A stretch of DNA of 64,000 nucleotides from Thauera aromatica_A (GCF_023093595.1 NZ_JALLIK010000110.1:186001-250000); one strand, 5' to 3'. Shown: positions 33,074 through 42,053, counted from the stretch's first letter. Numbers and translations are program-made. The notes: generated from the letters alone by a model not told the origin.

Positions 33074-34408
33074 TCAGGGCTGCAGCCGCATCTCCGCCGA
33101 GCGCGCGTGCGCCTGCAGGCCTTCGCCATGGGCGAGGATCGACGCCACCCTGCCCAGATGCTGGGCGCCGGCCTGCGAGATATTGACGATGCTGGTGCGC
33201 TTCTGGAAGTCGTAGGTGCCCAGCGGCGACGAGAAGCGCGCGCTGCGCATCGTCGGCAGCACGTGGTTGGGACCGGCGCAGTAGTCGCCGAGCGCCTCCA
33301 CCGCCCAGTGGCCGACGAAGATCGCGCCGGCGTGGCGGATGCGGTCGATCCAGGCTTCGGCGTCGTCGAGCGCCAGTTCGAGGTGCTCGGGGGCGATGCG
33401 GTTGGCGAGCGCGCAGGCCTGCTCCAGGTTGTCGACGCGGATCAGCGCGCCGCGGTTGGCGAGCGACTTCGCGATCGTGTCGCGGCGCGGCATCGTCGGC
33501 AACAGGCGGTCGATCGCGTCGTGCACCGCGTCGATGAAGGCGGCGTCGGTGCACAGCAGGATCGACTGCGCCAACTCGTCGTGCTCGGCCTGCGCGAACA
33601 GGTCCATCGCCACCCAGTCGGCATGACCGGAGCCGTCGGACAGGATCAGCACCTCGGACGGGCCGGCGACCATGTCGATGCCGACGGTGCCGAACACCCG
33701 GCGCTTGGCCTCGGCGACATAAGCGTTGCCCGGGCCGACGATCTTGTCGACCTGCGGGATCGTCTGCGTGCCGTAGGCGAGCGCCGCCACCGCCTGCGCG
33801 CCGCCAATGGTGAACACGCGATCGACCCCGGTGATCGCGGCGGCAGCCAGCACCAGCGGATTTTTCTCGCCGCGCGGAGTGGGCACGACCATGATCAGCT
33901 CGCCGACGCCGGCGACCTTGGCCGGGATCGCGTTCATCAGCACCGAACTGGGATAAGACGCGCGCCCGCCCGGAACATAGAGGCCGACGCGGTCGAGCGG
34001 CGTGACTTTCTGCCCCAGGCGGGTGCCGTCGGCCTCGGTGAAGGTCCAGGACTCGCCCTTCTGGCGCTCGTGATAGGCGCGTACGCGCTCCGCGGCGATA
34101 GAGAGCGCCTCGCGCTGCGCGGACGGCAGGCGCTCGAGCGCGGCATCGAGTTCGGCCTTCGGCAGCTCCAGCGCCGCCATCGAATGCACCTCCAGACCGT
34201 CGAAGCGGCGGGTGAATTCGACCACTGCAGCGTCACCGGTAGTGCGCACCGCGCGCAGGATCTCGGTGGCGGCGGCATCGATGCGTTCATCGGCTTCGGA
34301 TTCGAAGGCGAGCAGCGCGTCGAGGGTGGAGAGGAATTCGGGCTCGCGCGCGTCGAGGCGACGAATCGCCGTGCGCGCAGACGCGGGGGTGGCGGAAATC
34401 GGACTCAT
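33074..34408 (-). CDS. hisD: Histidinol dehydrogenase
   Basis: Last two steps of histidine synthesis (histidinol to histidine, NAD+), 444 aa. YVPGGRASYPSSVLMNAIPAKVAG appears as YVPGGRASYPSSVLMN; IVGPGNAYVAEAKR, MVAGPSEVLILSD, and catalytic EHLE (APEHLELAL) are present, with H in LGTYDFQKR region. It follows hisG by about 10 bp and ends convergently with hisC. Confidence 0.96.
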   Translation of the reverse strand: MSPISATPASARTAIRRLDAREPEFLSTLDALLAFESEADERIDAAATEILRAVRTTGDAAVVEFTRRFDGLEVHSMAALELPKAELDAALERLPSAQREALSIAAERVRAYHERQKGESWTFTEADGTRLGQKVTPLDRVGLYVPGGRASYPSSVLMNAIPAKVAGVGELIMVVPTPRGEKNPLVLAAAAITGVDRVFTIGGAQAVAALAYGTQTIPQVDKIVGPGNAYVAEAKRRVFGTVGIDMVAGPSEVLILSDGSGHADWVAMDLFAQAEHDELAQSILLCTDAAFIDAVHDAIDRLLPTMPRRDTIAKSLANRGALIRVDNLEQACALANRIAPEHLELALDDAEAWIDRIRHAGAIFVGHWAVEALGDYCAGPNHVLPTMRSARFSSPLGTYDFQKRTSIVNISQAGAQHLGRVASILAHGEGLQAHARSAEMRLQP

Positions 34409-34418
34409 CGGAGCCTCC

Positions 34419-35063
34419 TCAGGGCCGGATCGCGCCGGCGAAGGCGTCCAGCACCGGCTGCAGCAGTTCGCGCTTGAGCTTGAGCGAGGCCTGGTTGACG
34501 ATCAGGCGCGAACTGATCGGCATGATGTCCTCGACCTCTTCGAGATTGTTCGCGCGCAGCGTGCCGCCGGTCGAGACCAGATCGACGATCGCGTCGGCCA
34601 GCCCGACCAGCGGCGCCAGCTCCATCGAGCCGTAGAGCTTGATCAGGTCCACATGCATGCCCTTGCCGGCGAAATGGGCCTTGGCGGCATTCATGTACTT
34701 GGTGGCGACGCGGATGCGCCCGCCCGGCCGGGTGGCGGCGACGTAATCGAAGCCTTTCTGCACCGCAACGCACAAGCGGCACTTCGCGATGTTCAGATCC
34801 AGCGGCTGGTACAGCCCCGCGCCGCCGTGTTCGAGCAGCACGTCCTTGCCTGCGATGCCGAGGTCGGCGGCGCCGTACTGGACGTAGGTCGGGGTGTCGG
34901 TCGCGCGCACGATGACCAGGCGCACATCGGGGCGGTTGGTGCCGATGATCAGCTTGCGCGAGGACTCGGGATTGTCGGTCGGCACGATGCCGGCGGCTGC
35001 CAGCAGCGGCAGCGTTTCTTCGAAGATGCGCCCCTTGGACAGGGCGAGCGTGATGCTGGACAC
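34419..35063 (-). CDS. hisG: ATP phosphoribosyltransferase, short form
   Basis: First, feedback-controlled step of histidine synthesis. 214 aa from the GTG at 35063 (SSITLALSKGRIFEETLP). It is the short HisG_S form without the C-terminal ACT-like regulatory domain, so it should need HisZ, which is not in the window. PRPP motif: DLVSTGGTLRANNLEE. An in-frame ATG pair at 35088-35093 would add ten residues, but a TACAAT -10-like sequence overlaps it, and AAGG precedes the GTG, so I prefer GTG. Confidence 0.9.
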   Translation of the reverse strand: MSSITLALSKGRIFEETLPLLAAAGIVPTDNPESSRKLIIGTNRPDVRLVIVRATDTPTYVQYGAADLGIAGKDVLLEHGGAGLYQPLDLNIAKCRLCVAVQKGFDYVAATRPGGRIRVATKYMNAAKAHFAGKGMHVDLIKLYGSMELAPLVGLADAIVDLVSTGGTLRANNLEEVEDIMPISSRLIVNQASLKLKRELLQPVLDAFAGAIRP

Positions 35064-35091
35064 GGGGAAAGCCTTGATCGATCGGGCCATC

Positions 35092-35097
35092 ATTGTA
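35092..35097 (-). promoter_or_regulatory. Putative -10 element of hisG
   Basis: TACAAT on the minus strand (within GGTTACAATG) lies about 29 bp before the preferred GTG start of hisG. No convincing -35 hexamer is visible at 16-18 bp. Confidence 0.35.
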
Positions 35098-35131
35098 ACC
35101 CGGCGCCGCTTCTGTTAGCCTTTCGGCGACG

Positions 35132-35170
35132 GGCTGAACCGCAAGAGGCGGTTCGGCCTTTTGTTTTGTT
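35132..35170 (+). terminator. Rho-independent terminator just upstream of rnk
   Basis: An 11-bp stem (GGCTGAACCGC / GCGGTTCGGCC, one G-T wobble) is followed directly by TTTTGTTTTGTT on the plus strand. It is a canonical terminator but sits between divergent hisG and rnk, 43 bp before the rnk ATG, with no plus-strand gene ahead of it. Confidence 0.8.
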
Positions 35171-35213
35171 CCGCGGCCGCCCCGGCGCACATTTCGAGCA
35201 GGAAACCCGTAGC

Positions 35214-35621
35214 ATGAAACCGTCGATCATCGTCTCCAGCAGCGACCTCGAGCGCCTCGAAGGCCTGCTCACCCTTCCCGCCTTCCGCAGCCGCAGCGAC
35301 CTCGACGGCCTGCGCGCGGAACTCGAGCGCGCCGACGTGCGCGAACCGGAAGAAATGCCGGCCGACGTCATCACGATGAACAGCCGCGCCCGCTTCCTGG
35401 AGGAAAACACCGGGCGCGAGTACGAGCTGACCCTGGCCTACCCCAAGGACGCCGACGCCGAAGCGCACCGGGTGTCGATTTTCTCGCCCGCCGGCAGCGC
35501 CCTGCTCGGCCTGTCCAGCGGCCAGACGATCGACTGGAAGACGGTCGACGGCAAGACGATCCGCCTGAAAGTGCTCGAAGTCACCTGGCAGCCCGAAGCC
35601 AACGGCCAGTTCGACCTCTGA
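35214..35621 (+). CDS. rnk: Regulator of nucleoside diphosphate kinase (Rnk), GreA/GreB-like
   Basis: 135-aa protein: a short N-terminal Rnk coiled segment followed by a GreA/GreB C-terminal domain. MKPSIIVSSSDLERLEGLL at the start, DVITMNSRARF and the FKBP-like Gre fold ending near IFSPAGSALLGLSSGQTIDW are visible. Rnk binds RNA polymerase and lacks the long Gre coiled coil. AGGAAACCCGTAGC precedes the ATG. A strong terminator lies in its leader. Confidence 0.92.
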   Translation: MKPSIIVSSSDLERLEGLLTLPAFRSRSDLDGLRAELERADVREPEEMPADVITMNSRARFLEENTGREYELTLAYPKDADAEAHRVSIFSPAGSALLGLSSGQTIDWKTVDGKTIRLKVLEVTWQPEANGQFDL

Positions 35622-35721
35622 GCATCCCAAGCGCCCCTCAAACAGGGGAAGGGCAGCGGAAGGCGCCCTCGAAGAAAACCCGGAATCCGGCCATATCTTT
35701 CCTTGAGCGCACTGGCCGCGA

Positions 35722-35739
35722 CCGGGGCTGGCGCCCCGG
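35722..35739. terminator. Possible hairpin between rnk and murA
   Basis: CCGGGGC-TGGC-GCCCCGG is a perfect 7-bp stem just after the murA stop and before nothing on the plus strand but the convergent end of rnk. Flanking T content is poor on both strands, so termination strength is doubtful. Confidence 0.35.
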
Positions 35740-35744
35740 CGGTT

Positions 35745-36995
35745 TCAGGTCAGGCGCCTGACCTTCGCCCCCAGCGCCGCCAGCTTGGCTTCCAGCCGCT
35801 CGTAGCCACGGTCGAGATGGTAGATGCGCTCGATCGTGGTCTCGCCCTCGGCGACCAGGCCGGCGACCACCAGGCTGGCCGAGGCGCGCAGATCGGTGGC
35901 CATCACCGTCGCCCCTTCGAGCTTCGCCACGCCCTGCACCACCGCGGTATTGCCATCGATGCGGATGTCGGCCCCCAGGCGCTGGAGCTCGACCGCATGC
36001 ATGAAACGGTTCTCGAAGATCGTTTCGCGGATCATCGCCACCCCGCTGGCGACACAGTTGATCGCCATGAACTGGGCCTGCATGTCGGTGGGGAAAGCCG
36101 GGTAGGGCGCGGTGCGCAAGCTCACCGCGCCGAGCCGCGCCGGCGCCTTGAGGCGGATCGCGTCGCGTTCGGAGACGATCTCGCAGCCGGCGTCCATCAG
36201 CTTGTCGATCACCGCATCGAGATAGCACGACGACGTGCCGGTGAGCCGGACCTCGCCGCCGGTGACCGCGGCCGCGCACAAGTAGGTCCCGGTCTCGATG
36301 CGGTCGGGCATGATGCGGTGGGTCGCGCCGTGCAGGCGATCGACGCCGCGGATGCGGATCACGTCGGAACCGGCGCCGGAAATCTGCGCTCCCATCGCCA
36401 CCAGGCAGTTGGCCAGGTCGACGACCTCGGGCTCGCGCGCGGCGTTCTCGATCACCGTTTCGCCGGCGGCGAGCGTCGCCGCCATCATCAGGTTCTCGGT
36501 ACCGGTGACGGTGACCATGTCGGTGAACAGGCGCGCGCCCTTCAGCCGCGGCACGGTGGCGTGCACATAGCCGTGCTCGACGCGGACCTCGGCCCCCATC
36601 GCCTGCAGGCCCTTGATGTGCTGATCCACCGGGCGGGCACCGATCGCGCAGCCGCCGGGCAGCGACACCCGGGCCTCGCCGCAGCGCGCCACCAACGGGC
36701 CGAGCACGAGGATCGAGGCGCGCATGGTCTTGACCATCTCGTAGGGCGCGACCGGATTGTCGAGGCCGCCGGCGTCGAGGGTCACAGTGTGCCCCTCGCG
36801 CGCGACCTTCACTCCCATCTGCCCGAGCAGCGCCAGCAGGGTGTCGATGTCGTTGAGGCGCGGCACGTTGGTGAAGGTCACCGGCTCGGCGCTCAGCAGC
36901 GCCGCACACAGGATCGGCAGCGCCGCGTTCTTGGCGCCGGAAATGGCGATCTCGCCGTGCAGGCGGGCCCCGCCTTCGATCAGCAGCTTGTCCAT
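35745..36995 (-). CDS. murA: UDP-N-acetylglucosamine 1-carboxyvinyltransferase
   Basis: First committed step of peptidoglycan synthesis, transferring enolpyruvate to UDP-GlcNAc, 416 aa. The fosfomycin-target cysteine is conserved in LPGGCAIGARPVDQH. ISGAKNAALPILCA, RASILVLGPL and FPTDMQAQFMA are typical. It follows ibaG by only 7 bp, the mla-ibaG-murA order known from E. coli. Confidence 0.96.
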   Translation of the reverse strand: MDKLLIEGGARLHGEIAISGAKNAALPILCAALLSAEPVTFTNVPRLNDIDTLLALLGQMGVKVAREGHTVTLDAGGLDNPVAPYEMVKTMRASILVLGPLVARCGEARVSLPGGCAIGARPVDQHIKGLQAMGAEVRVEHGYVHATVPRLKGARLFTDMVTVTGTENLMMAATLAAGETVIENAAREPEVVDLANCLVAMGAQISGAGSDVIRIRGVDRLHGATHRIMPDRIETGTYLCAAAVTGGEVRLTGTSSCYLDAVIDKLMDAGCEIVSERDAIRLKAPARLGAVSLRTAPYPAFPTDMQAQFMAINCVASGVAMIRETIFENRFMHAVELQRLGADIRIDGNTAVVQGVAKLEGATVMATDLRASASLVVAGLVAEGETTIERIYHLDRGYERLEAKLAALGAKVRRLT

Positions 36996-37002
36996 GCGAA
37001 TG

Positions 37003-37260
37003 TCACATCCCCAGCTCGCCGCGACCTTCCTCCCACTGCGCGGGAGTGAAGGTCTGCAGCTGCAGGGCGTGGATCTCGTTGCCCATCAGGGGCCCGAGGG
37101 TGGCATACACCGCCTGGTGCTGGCGCACCTTGGTCTTGCCCTCGAACGCGGCGCTGGCGACGATGCCGCGGAAATGGACGCCGTCGTCGCCCTCGATGAA
37201 GACGAACTCGCAGGGCAAGCCCTGCTCGATCAGACGCTTGATCTCGCTTGCTTCGAACAT
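37003..37260 (-). CDS. ibaG: BolA/IbaG family protein
   Basis: 85-aa BolA-fold protein. VHFRGIVASAAFEGKTKVRQHQAVYATLG is the family core (visible as HFRGIVAS, FEGKTKVRQHQAVY), with the conserved His of the Fe-S/glutaredoxin-binding site. Position between mla and murA marks it as IbaG (YrbA). AAGG-like sequence precedes ATG 37260. Confidence 0.93.
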   Translation of the reverse strand: MFEASEIKRLIEQGLPCEFVFIEGDDGVHFRGIVASAAFEGKTKVRQHQAVYATLGPLMGNEIHALQLQTFTPAQWEEGRGELGM

Positions 37261-37271
37261 GATGAATCCTT

Positions 37272-38093
37272 TCAGGAACGCAGCTTGTAGCCCCGGGCAA
37301 GCATCGCCAGGGTGAGGGCCGCGAGGGAGACGAAACACAGGCACACCACGCCCAGCGACAGCCAGGGCGAAGTGTCCGATTGACCGAAGAAACCGTAACG
37401 GAAGCCGTCGATCATGAAGAAGAACGGGTTGAAATGCGATACGTCCTGCCAGAACCGCGGCAGCGAGTGGATCGAGTAGAACACGCCCGAGAGCATCGTC
37501 AGCGGCAGGATGAGGAAGTTCTGGAAGGCGGCGAGCTGGTCGAACTTGTCCGCCCAGATGCCGGCGATGACGCCGAAGGAGCCGAGGATCACCCCGCCCA
37601 TCACGGCAAAGGCCAGCACCCACAACGGATGGGCGAGCGGCAGCTCGACGAACGGCGAAGCGACCGCCAGCACGCCGGCCCCCACCATCAGCCCGCGCAG
37701 GGTCGAGGCGATGACGTAGGCGGCGTAGAACTCACGGTAGGACAGCGGCGGCAGCAGCACGAAGATGATGTTGCCGGTGATCTTGCTCTGGATCAGCGAC
37801 GACGAGCTGTTGGCGAAGGCGTTCTGCAGCACCGACATCATCACCAGACCCGGCACCAGGAAGCTGGTGTAGGCGACATCGCCATAGACGGTGACGTGGC
37901 GCTCGAGCACGTGGGAGAAGATCAGCAGGAACAGCAGGGCGTTGAGCACCGGCGCGGCCACGGTCTGGAAGCCGACCTTCCAGAAGCGCAGCGTTTCCTT
38001 GTAAAGCAGGGTGCGGAAGCCGGCCAGCGGCGACTCCGCCGCCAACGGCTCGATGCGCGGCGGCACGACCGCGCGCGGGGACGGTTCAGGCAC
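37272..38093 (-). CDS. ABC-2 type transporter permease
   Basis: 273-aa permease with six membrane helices and an N-terminal cytoplasmic segment; the ABC-2 signature LPPLSYREFYAAYV and VLAFAVMGGVILGSFGVIAG are visible. It resembles YadH. It overlaps the preceding ATPase gene by 8 bp, so the two form an exporter. The substrate is unknown; the location inside an envelope-lipid operon suggests an envelope role, but that is inference. Confidence 0.9.
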   Translation of the reverse strand: MPEPSPRAVVPPRIEPLAAESPLAGFRTLLYKETLRFWKVGFQTVAAPVLNALLFLLIFSHVLERHVTVYGDVAYTSFLVPGLVMMSVLQNAFANSSSSLIQSKITGNIIFVLLPPLSYREFYAAYVIASTLRGLMVGAGVLAVASPFVELPLAHPLWVLAFAVMGGVILGSFGVIAGIWADKFDQLAAFQNFLILPLTMLSGVFYSIHSLPRFWQDVSHFNPFFFMIDGFRYGFFGQSDTSPWLSLGVVCLCFVSLAALTLAMLARGYKLRS

Positions 38094-38982
38094 GATGCAT
38101 CACCTCGACGAAGACGCGCTCGAGATCGGGTTCGCCGAGCTGCAGCTCGCTCACGCCGGCGCCGGCCTCGCGCAGACGGGCGAGCAGTCGCTCGACATCG
38201 GCATAGCTGTCGAAGGCGAGCTCGATCCAGCCTTCCGCGCCCTCCACCCCACCGAGGGCAAGCGCGGCCGCCGGCGCCTCGGCGCGCACGCGCAGGGTGT
38301 GGGTGGCAAAACGCCGTAACAGATTTTCGGTGGTGTCGAGCGCCACCACCTTGCCGGCCTTGAGCATGGCGATGCGCCCGCACAGGGTTTCGGCCTCTTC
38401 CAGGTAATGGGTGGTGAGCACGATCGTGTGGCCGTCGCGATTGAGCTTGCGGATGAACTGCCACAGCCCCTGGCGAAGTTCCACATCCACGCCCGCGGTG
38501 GGCTCGTCGAGGACGATCACCGGCGGCCGGTGCACCAGGGCCTGGGCCACCAGCACGCGCCGCTTCATGCCCCCCGACAGCATCCGCATGTTGGCCCCGG
38601 CCTTGTGGCTCAGGTCGAGGCTGGCGAGGATCTCGTCGATCCAGTCGTCGTTGCGGCGGATGCCGAAATAGCCCGACTGGATGCGCAGCAGCTCGCGCAC
38701 CGAGAAGAAGGGGTCGAACACCAGTTCCTGCGGCACCACACCGAGGTTGCGGCGCGCGCTGCGGTAGTCGGCGACGACATCGCAGCCCATGATCTCGAGG
38801 CTGCCGCGGTCGGCGCGCACCAGGCCGGACAGCGCCGAAATCAGCGTGGTCTTGCCCGCGCCGTTGGGCCCGAGCAGGCCGAAGAATTCGCCCTGGGCGA
38901 TCTCCAGGTCCACCCCGCCGAGTGCCTGCAGCGCACCGTAGTGCTTGGTGACGCCGCGAATGCGGATCGCGGGCAGCATCAT
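38086..38982 (-). CDS. ABC transporter ATP-binding protein
   Basis: 298-aa ATPase partner of the downstream permease (YadG-like). Walker A GPNGAGKTTL, signature MLSGGMKRRV, Walker B VIVLDEPTAGVD and H-loop TTHYLEEAE are complete, followed by a 90-residue C-terminal domain common in drug/polysaccharide exporters. ATG overlaps the mlaB stop. Confidence 0.93.
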   Translation of the reverse strand: MMLPAIRIRGVTKHYGALQALGGVDLEIAQGEFFGLLGPNGAGKTTLISALSGLVRADRGSLEIMGCDVVADYRSARRNLGVVPQELVFDPFFSVRELLRIQSGYFGIRRNDDWIDEILASLDLSHKAGANMRMLSGGMKRRVLVAQALVHRPPVIVLDEPTAGVDVELRQGLWQFIRKLNRDGHTIVLTTHYLEEAETLCGRIAMLKAGKVVALDTTENLLRRFATHTLRVRAEAPAAALALGGVEGAEGWIELAFDSYADVERLLARLREAGAGVSELQLGEPDLERVFVEVMHRA

Positions 38983-39272
38983 GCCTCACCTTCGCGTGGC
39001 AGCACCGCATCGAGGTCGTACAGCGCCGCGAGGCTCGCCAGCCCCTGCGGCAGGTTGCGCAATTTCAGGCTGTGCCCTGCCGCGCGTGCGGCGCGCAGCC
39101 AGTCGAGCAGCAGCGCGAGCGCGGCCGAATCGGCTTCGGTGACGGCGGCGAAATCGACGACGAGATCGCCCTCGCCCGCCCGCCGCCGCCCCTCGTCGAG
39201 CAGCGCGGGGGCGGTACGCATCGTCAACGCCCCTTGCGGGGCGAACCGCGCGGCGGCCCCGGCTCCGTTCAT
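38979..39272 (-). CDS. mlaB: STAS-domain protein MlaB
   Basis: 97-aa STAS protein of the MlaFEDB phospholipid transporter. LVVDFAAVTEADSAALALLLDW contains the STAS serine/threonine segment (VTEADSAALAL). ATGA overlap with mlaC upstream, and overlap with the second ABC ATPase downstream. Assigned mainly by STAS features and position. Confidence 0.85.
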   Translation of the reverse strand: MNGAGAAARFAPQGALTMRTAPALLDEGRRRAGEGDLVVDFAAVTEADSAALALLLDWLRAARAAGHSLKLRNLPQGLASLAALYDLDAVLPREGEA

Positions 39273-39892
39273 GAACGCTTCTGCTCGTCGACGAGCGCGC
39301 GGTTGCGCGCCTCGAGCGAGGCGATCAGGCCGTCGATGCCGCCGCTGCGGATTTCCTGGGCGAAGCTGCTGCGGTAGTTGGTCACCAAGCTCACACCAGC
39401 GACGACGACATCGAACACTTTCCAGCCCTGCGCGCCCTTTTCCAGCATGTAGTCGATGCCGATCGGCTGGGCGCCGGACTGGCGCACTTCGGTGCGGATC
39501 TGCACCCGGGTATCGGCCGGAGTGAAGCGCGAAGGCAGGAAAGCGATGACCTGGTCGCGATACTGGGTCAGCGCATTCGAGTAGGTGCGCACCAGCAGGG
39601 TACGGAAGGCTTCGGTCAGGCGCTCCTGCTGCTCGGAACTGGCCTCGCGCCAGTCGCGCCCGACCGCGAGCATGGTCATGCGGCGGAAGTCGAAATGCGG
39701 CAACACCCGCGCATCGACCAGTTCGATGACGCGCTGGGTGTCGCCGGCCTGGATCGCCTTGTCGCGACGCACGATCTCCAGCACTTCGTTCGTGACATCG
39801 CGCACGAGGACGTCGGGCGCCGTGACATCGGCCATCGCCGCCGGCAACAAGCCGGCGAACAGGAAACAGCACAGGGCAAGCAGTTTTTTCAT
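39269..39892 (-). CDS. mlaC: Periplasmic phospholipid-binding protein MlaC
   Basis: 207 aa with a clear Sec signal peptide (1-21, LLPAAMA-D). The MlaC/Ttg2D core is visible: VLPHFDFRRMTMLAVGRDWR, LLVRTYSNALTQY, and the C-terminal FDVVVAGVSLVTNYRSSFAQEI (seen as VVAGVSLVTNYRSSF). It shuttles phospholipids between MlaA and MlaFEDB. It lies 15 bp after mlaA. Confidence 0.94.
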   Translation of the reverse strand: MKKLLALCCFLFAGLLPAAMADVTAPDVLVRDVTNEVLEIVRRDKAIQAGDTQRVIELVDARVLPHFDFRRMTMLAVGRDWREASSEQQERLTEAFRTLLVRTYSNALTQYRDQVIAFLPSRFTPADTRVQIRTEVRQSGAQPIGIDYMLEKGAQGWKVFDVVVAGVSLVTNYRSSFAQEIRSGGIDGLIASLEARNRALVDEQKRS

Positions 39893-39907
39893 GATCTTTC
39901 GCCTACT

Positions 39908-40753
39908 TCATCGATTGTGCGGAAGTGCCGCCGGCCTCGACCGCGCCCCCCGGAGCCGGGCCAGTTCCAGGCTCGCCACCGCGGCAACGGCGGCCACATC
40001 GATTCCGTCGCCGAGCGGGGATGCCGACAGGTCGTCGAAATCTTCGTACACCCGCTCCCGCTTGCCATCACTGACCTTGTAACGGCGTTGTTCGAGGTAG
40101 AAGTCGCGGACATAGGCGTATTTGTCCAGCGTCGCCTCCTCGAGCGTGCGCTCGGCACCGAGCAGGGTGTGACGGGTGTGGACGATGCGCACGCCGGTCA
40201 GGGTATTGCGCGTCGGCACGTGACCGATCCGAAGCGGGCTGTCGCCCTCGATGTCGGCCGGCAATGCCAGGGCATCGCGCACCGTGCGCGGGCCGAAGAA
40301 CGGCAGCACGATATAGGCGCCCTCGCCTACTCCCCAGTGTCCGAGGGTCTGGCCGAGGTCCTCGTCGTGCTTGGCCAGGCCCGCCTCGCTGGCGATGTCG
40401 AGCACGCCGAGCACCCCCCAGGTCGAGTTGAACGCGAAACGCATGAAATCGCCCAGCGACTCGGCCACCTTGCCTTGCAGCAGGTTGTTGAGGCCGATCC
40501 AGGGGTCGGCCAGGTTGCCGAAGAAATTGCCGATACCGGTCCGCAGCGGCACCGGCACAACGGACGCGTACGCCCGGGCCGCGGGTTCGAGGGCGACCTT
40601 GTCGACCTGCTCGTTGAACGCGAACATCGCCCGGTTATAGCCTTCGAGCGGATCGCCGGGCGTCGCCGTGGTGGCGCAGCCGGCGAGCATGGCTGCCGCC
40701 AGCGCGATTGCCGCCAGGCCCCGGTGGCGAAGGAAACGGAATTGCACCTGCAT
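39908..40753 (-). CDS. mlaA: Outer-membrane lipoprotein MlaA (VacJ)
   Basis: 281-aa lipoprotein with lipobox MLAGCAT (Cys near residue 25). Core motif DPLEGYNRAMFAFN, FFGNLADPWIGLNNLLQGK, RFAFNSTWGVLGVLDIA and GEGAYIVLPFFGPRTVRD (shown in parts) are diagnostic. It removes phospholipids from the outer leaflet. In E. coli mlaA is elsewhere; here it is inside the mla operon between mlaD and mlaC, as in many betaproteobacteria. The last 45 residues are a variable tail. Confidence 0.95.
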   Translation of the reverse strand: MQVQFRFLRHRGLAAIALAAAMLAGCATTATPGDPLEGYNRAMFAFNEQVDKVALEPAARAYASVVPVPLRTGIGNFFGNLADPWIGLNNLLQGKVAESLGDFMRFAFNSTWGVLGVLDIASEAGLAKHDEDLGQTLGHWGVGEGAYIVLPFFGPRTVRDALALPADIEGDSPLRIGHVPTRNTLTGVRIVHTRHTLLGAERTLEEATLDKYAYVRDFYLEQRRYKVSDGKRERVYEDFDDLSASPLGDGIDVAAVAAVASLELARLRGARSRPAALPHNR

Positions 40754-40785
40754 CGGCGGTGATCTCCAGGATGGTCGCTGCGGGC

Positions 40786-41265
40786 TTACTGCGCCGTCGC
40801 CGGCGGCGTGTCCGCTGCACGATCGAACATGAACTGGCCGATCAGCTTTTCCAGCACCATCGCCGACTGGGTAATCAGCACGCGGTCGCCGTCCTTCAGC
40901 ACCTCGACATCGCCCCCCGCTTCGAGGCCGACATACTGCTCGCCGAGCAGGCCGGAGGTGAGGATCGAAGCCGTGGAGTCCGCCGGGAAGGCGTAGCGGC
41001 GGTCGATCTCGAGATCGACCACCGCGCGGTAGATTTCGGGGTCGAAGCGGATGCCGGAGACACGGCCGACGAGCACGCCCGCGCTCTTGACCGGGGCGCG
41101 CACTTTCAAGCCGCCGATATTGTCGAACGGCGCCACCACCCGGTACGCGTCGCCCGCGTTGAAGCCGGACGAATTGCCCACCCGCAGCGCCAGGAAAACC
41201 AGCGCCGCGAACCCCAGCGCCACGAAAATGCCGACCCACAGGTCGAGCGCGGTACGACTCATCAT
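40786..41265 (-). CDS. mlaD: MCE-domain protein MlaD
   Basis: 159 aa: N-terminal membrane anchor (about 8-27) and a periplasmic MCE domain with GLKVRAPVKSAGVLVGRV and TSGLLGEQYVGLEAGG. It forms the hexameric ring of the MlaFEDB complex. ATGA overlap with mlaE. Confidence 0.95.
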   Translation of the reverse strand: MMSRTALDLWVGIFVALGFAALVFLALRVGNSSGFNAGDAYRVVAPFDNIGGLKVRAPVKSAGVLVGRVSGIRFDPEIYRAVVDLEIDRRYAFPADSTASILTSGLLGEQYVGLEAGGDVEVLKDGDRVLITQSAMVLEKLIGQFMFDRAADTPPATAQ

Positions 41266-42053
41266 AGCCCCCGGAACATGAAGGAGGTGAGCACGAAATC
41301 GAGCGCCAGGATCACCAGCGCCGAAGTGACGACCGTGCGGGTAATGGCGCGCGACACGCCTTCCGCGGTCGGATGGCAGTCGTAGCCCTCGAACACCGCG
41401 ATCAGGGACACCACGAAACCGAAGACGAAGGACTTGATCACCCCGTTCACGACGTCGTAGCGGATCTCCACCGCAGCCTGCATCTGCGACCAGAAGGCGC
41501 CGTCATCGACGCCGATGACGACGACGGTGATCAGCCAGCCGCCGAACACCCCCATCGCCGAAAACAGCGCCGCCAGCAGCGGCATCGACAGCACGCCGCC
41601 CCAGAAACGCGGTGCCACCACGCGCGCGACCGGATCGACCGCCATCATGTCCATCGCCTTCAACTGCTCGGTGGCCTTCATCAGGCCGATCTCGGCGGTG
41701 ATCGCCGAACCGGCACGGCTGGCGAACAGCAGCGCGGCGATCACCGGGCCGAGTTCGCGCAGCAGGGAAAGCGCCACCATCACCCCGACCGCATCGGCCG
41801 AACCGTAGCGCTGGAGGATGTCGTAGCCCTGCAGGCCGAGCACGAGGCCGACGAACAGGCCGGACACGCAGATGATCAGCAGCGACAGCACGCCGCTGAA
41901 GTACAGCTCGCGGACGGTCAGGTGGATGCGCCGCAGCGGCTGACCGGAAGCGAGCAGGACCGCGGCCAGGAAACGAGTGGCGAAACCCAGCCGCCAGATG
42001 CCGTCGATGGTGAGGGCACCGACATGGCGCAGCGCGGCGAGCACGCCGTTCAT
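41262..42053 (-). CDS. mlaE: Phospholipid ABC transporter permease MlaE
   Basis: 263 aa, about five to six helices. Family residues: LGLQGYDILQRYGS, ALLFASRAGSAITAEIGLMKATEQLKAMDMM in parts (ASRAGSAITAEIG, EQLKAMDMMAVDP). The EQxxA coupling motif is present. Overlaps mlaF and mlaD by four bases each. Confidence 0.95.
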   Translation of the reverse strand: MNGVLAALRHVGALTIDGIWRLGFATRFLAAVLLASGQPLRRIHLTVRELYFSGVLSLLIICVSGLFVGLVLGLQGYDILQRYGSADAVGVMVALSLLRELGPVIAALLFASRAGSAITAEIGLMKATEQLKAMDMMAVDPVARVVAPRFWGGVLSMPLLAALFSAMGVFGGWLITVVVIGVDDGAFWSQMQAAVEIRYDVVNGVIKSFVFGFVVSLIAVFEGYDCHPTAEGVSRAITRTVVTSALVILALDFVLTSFMFRGL

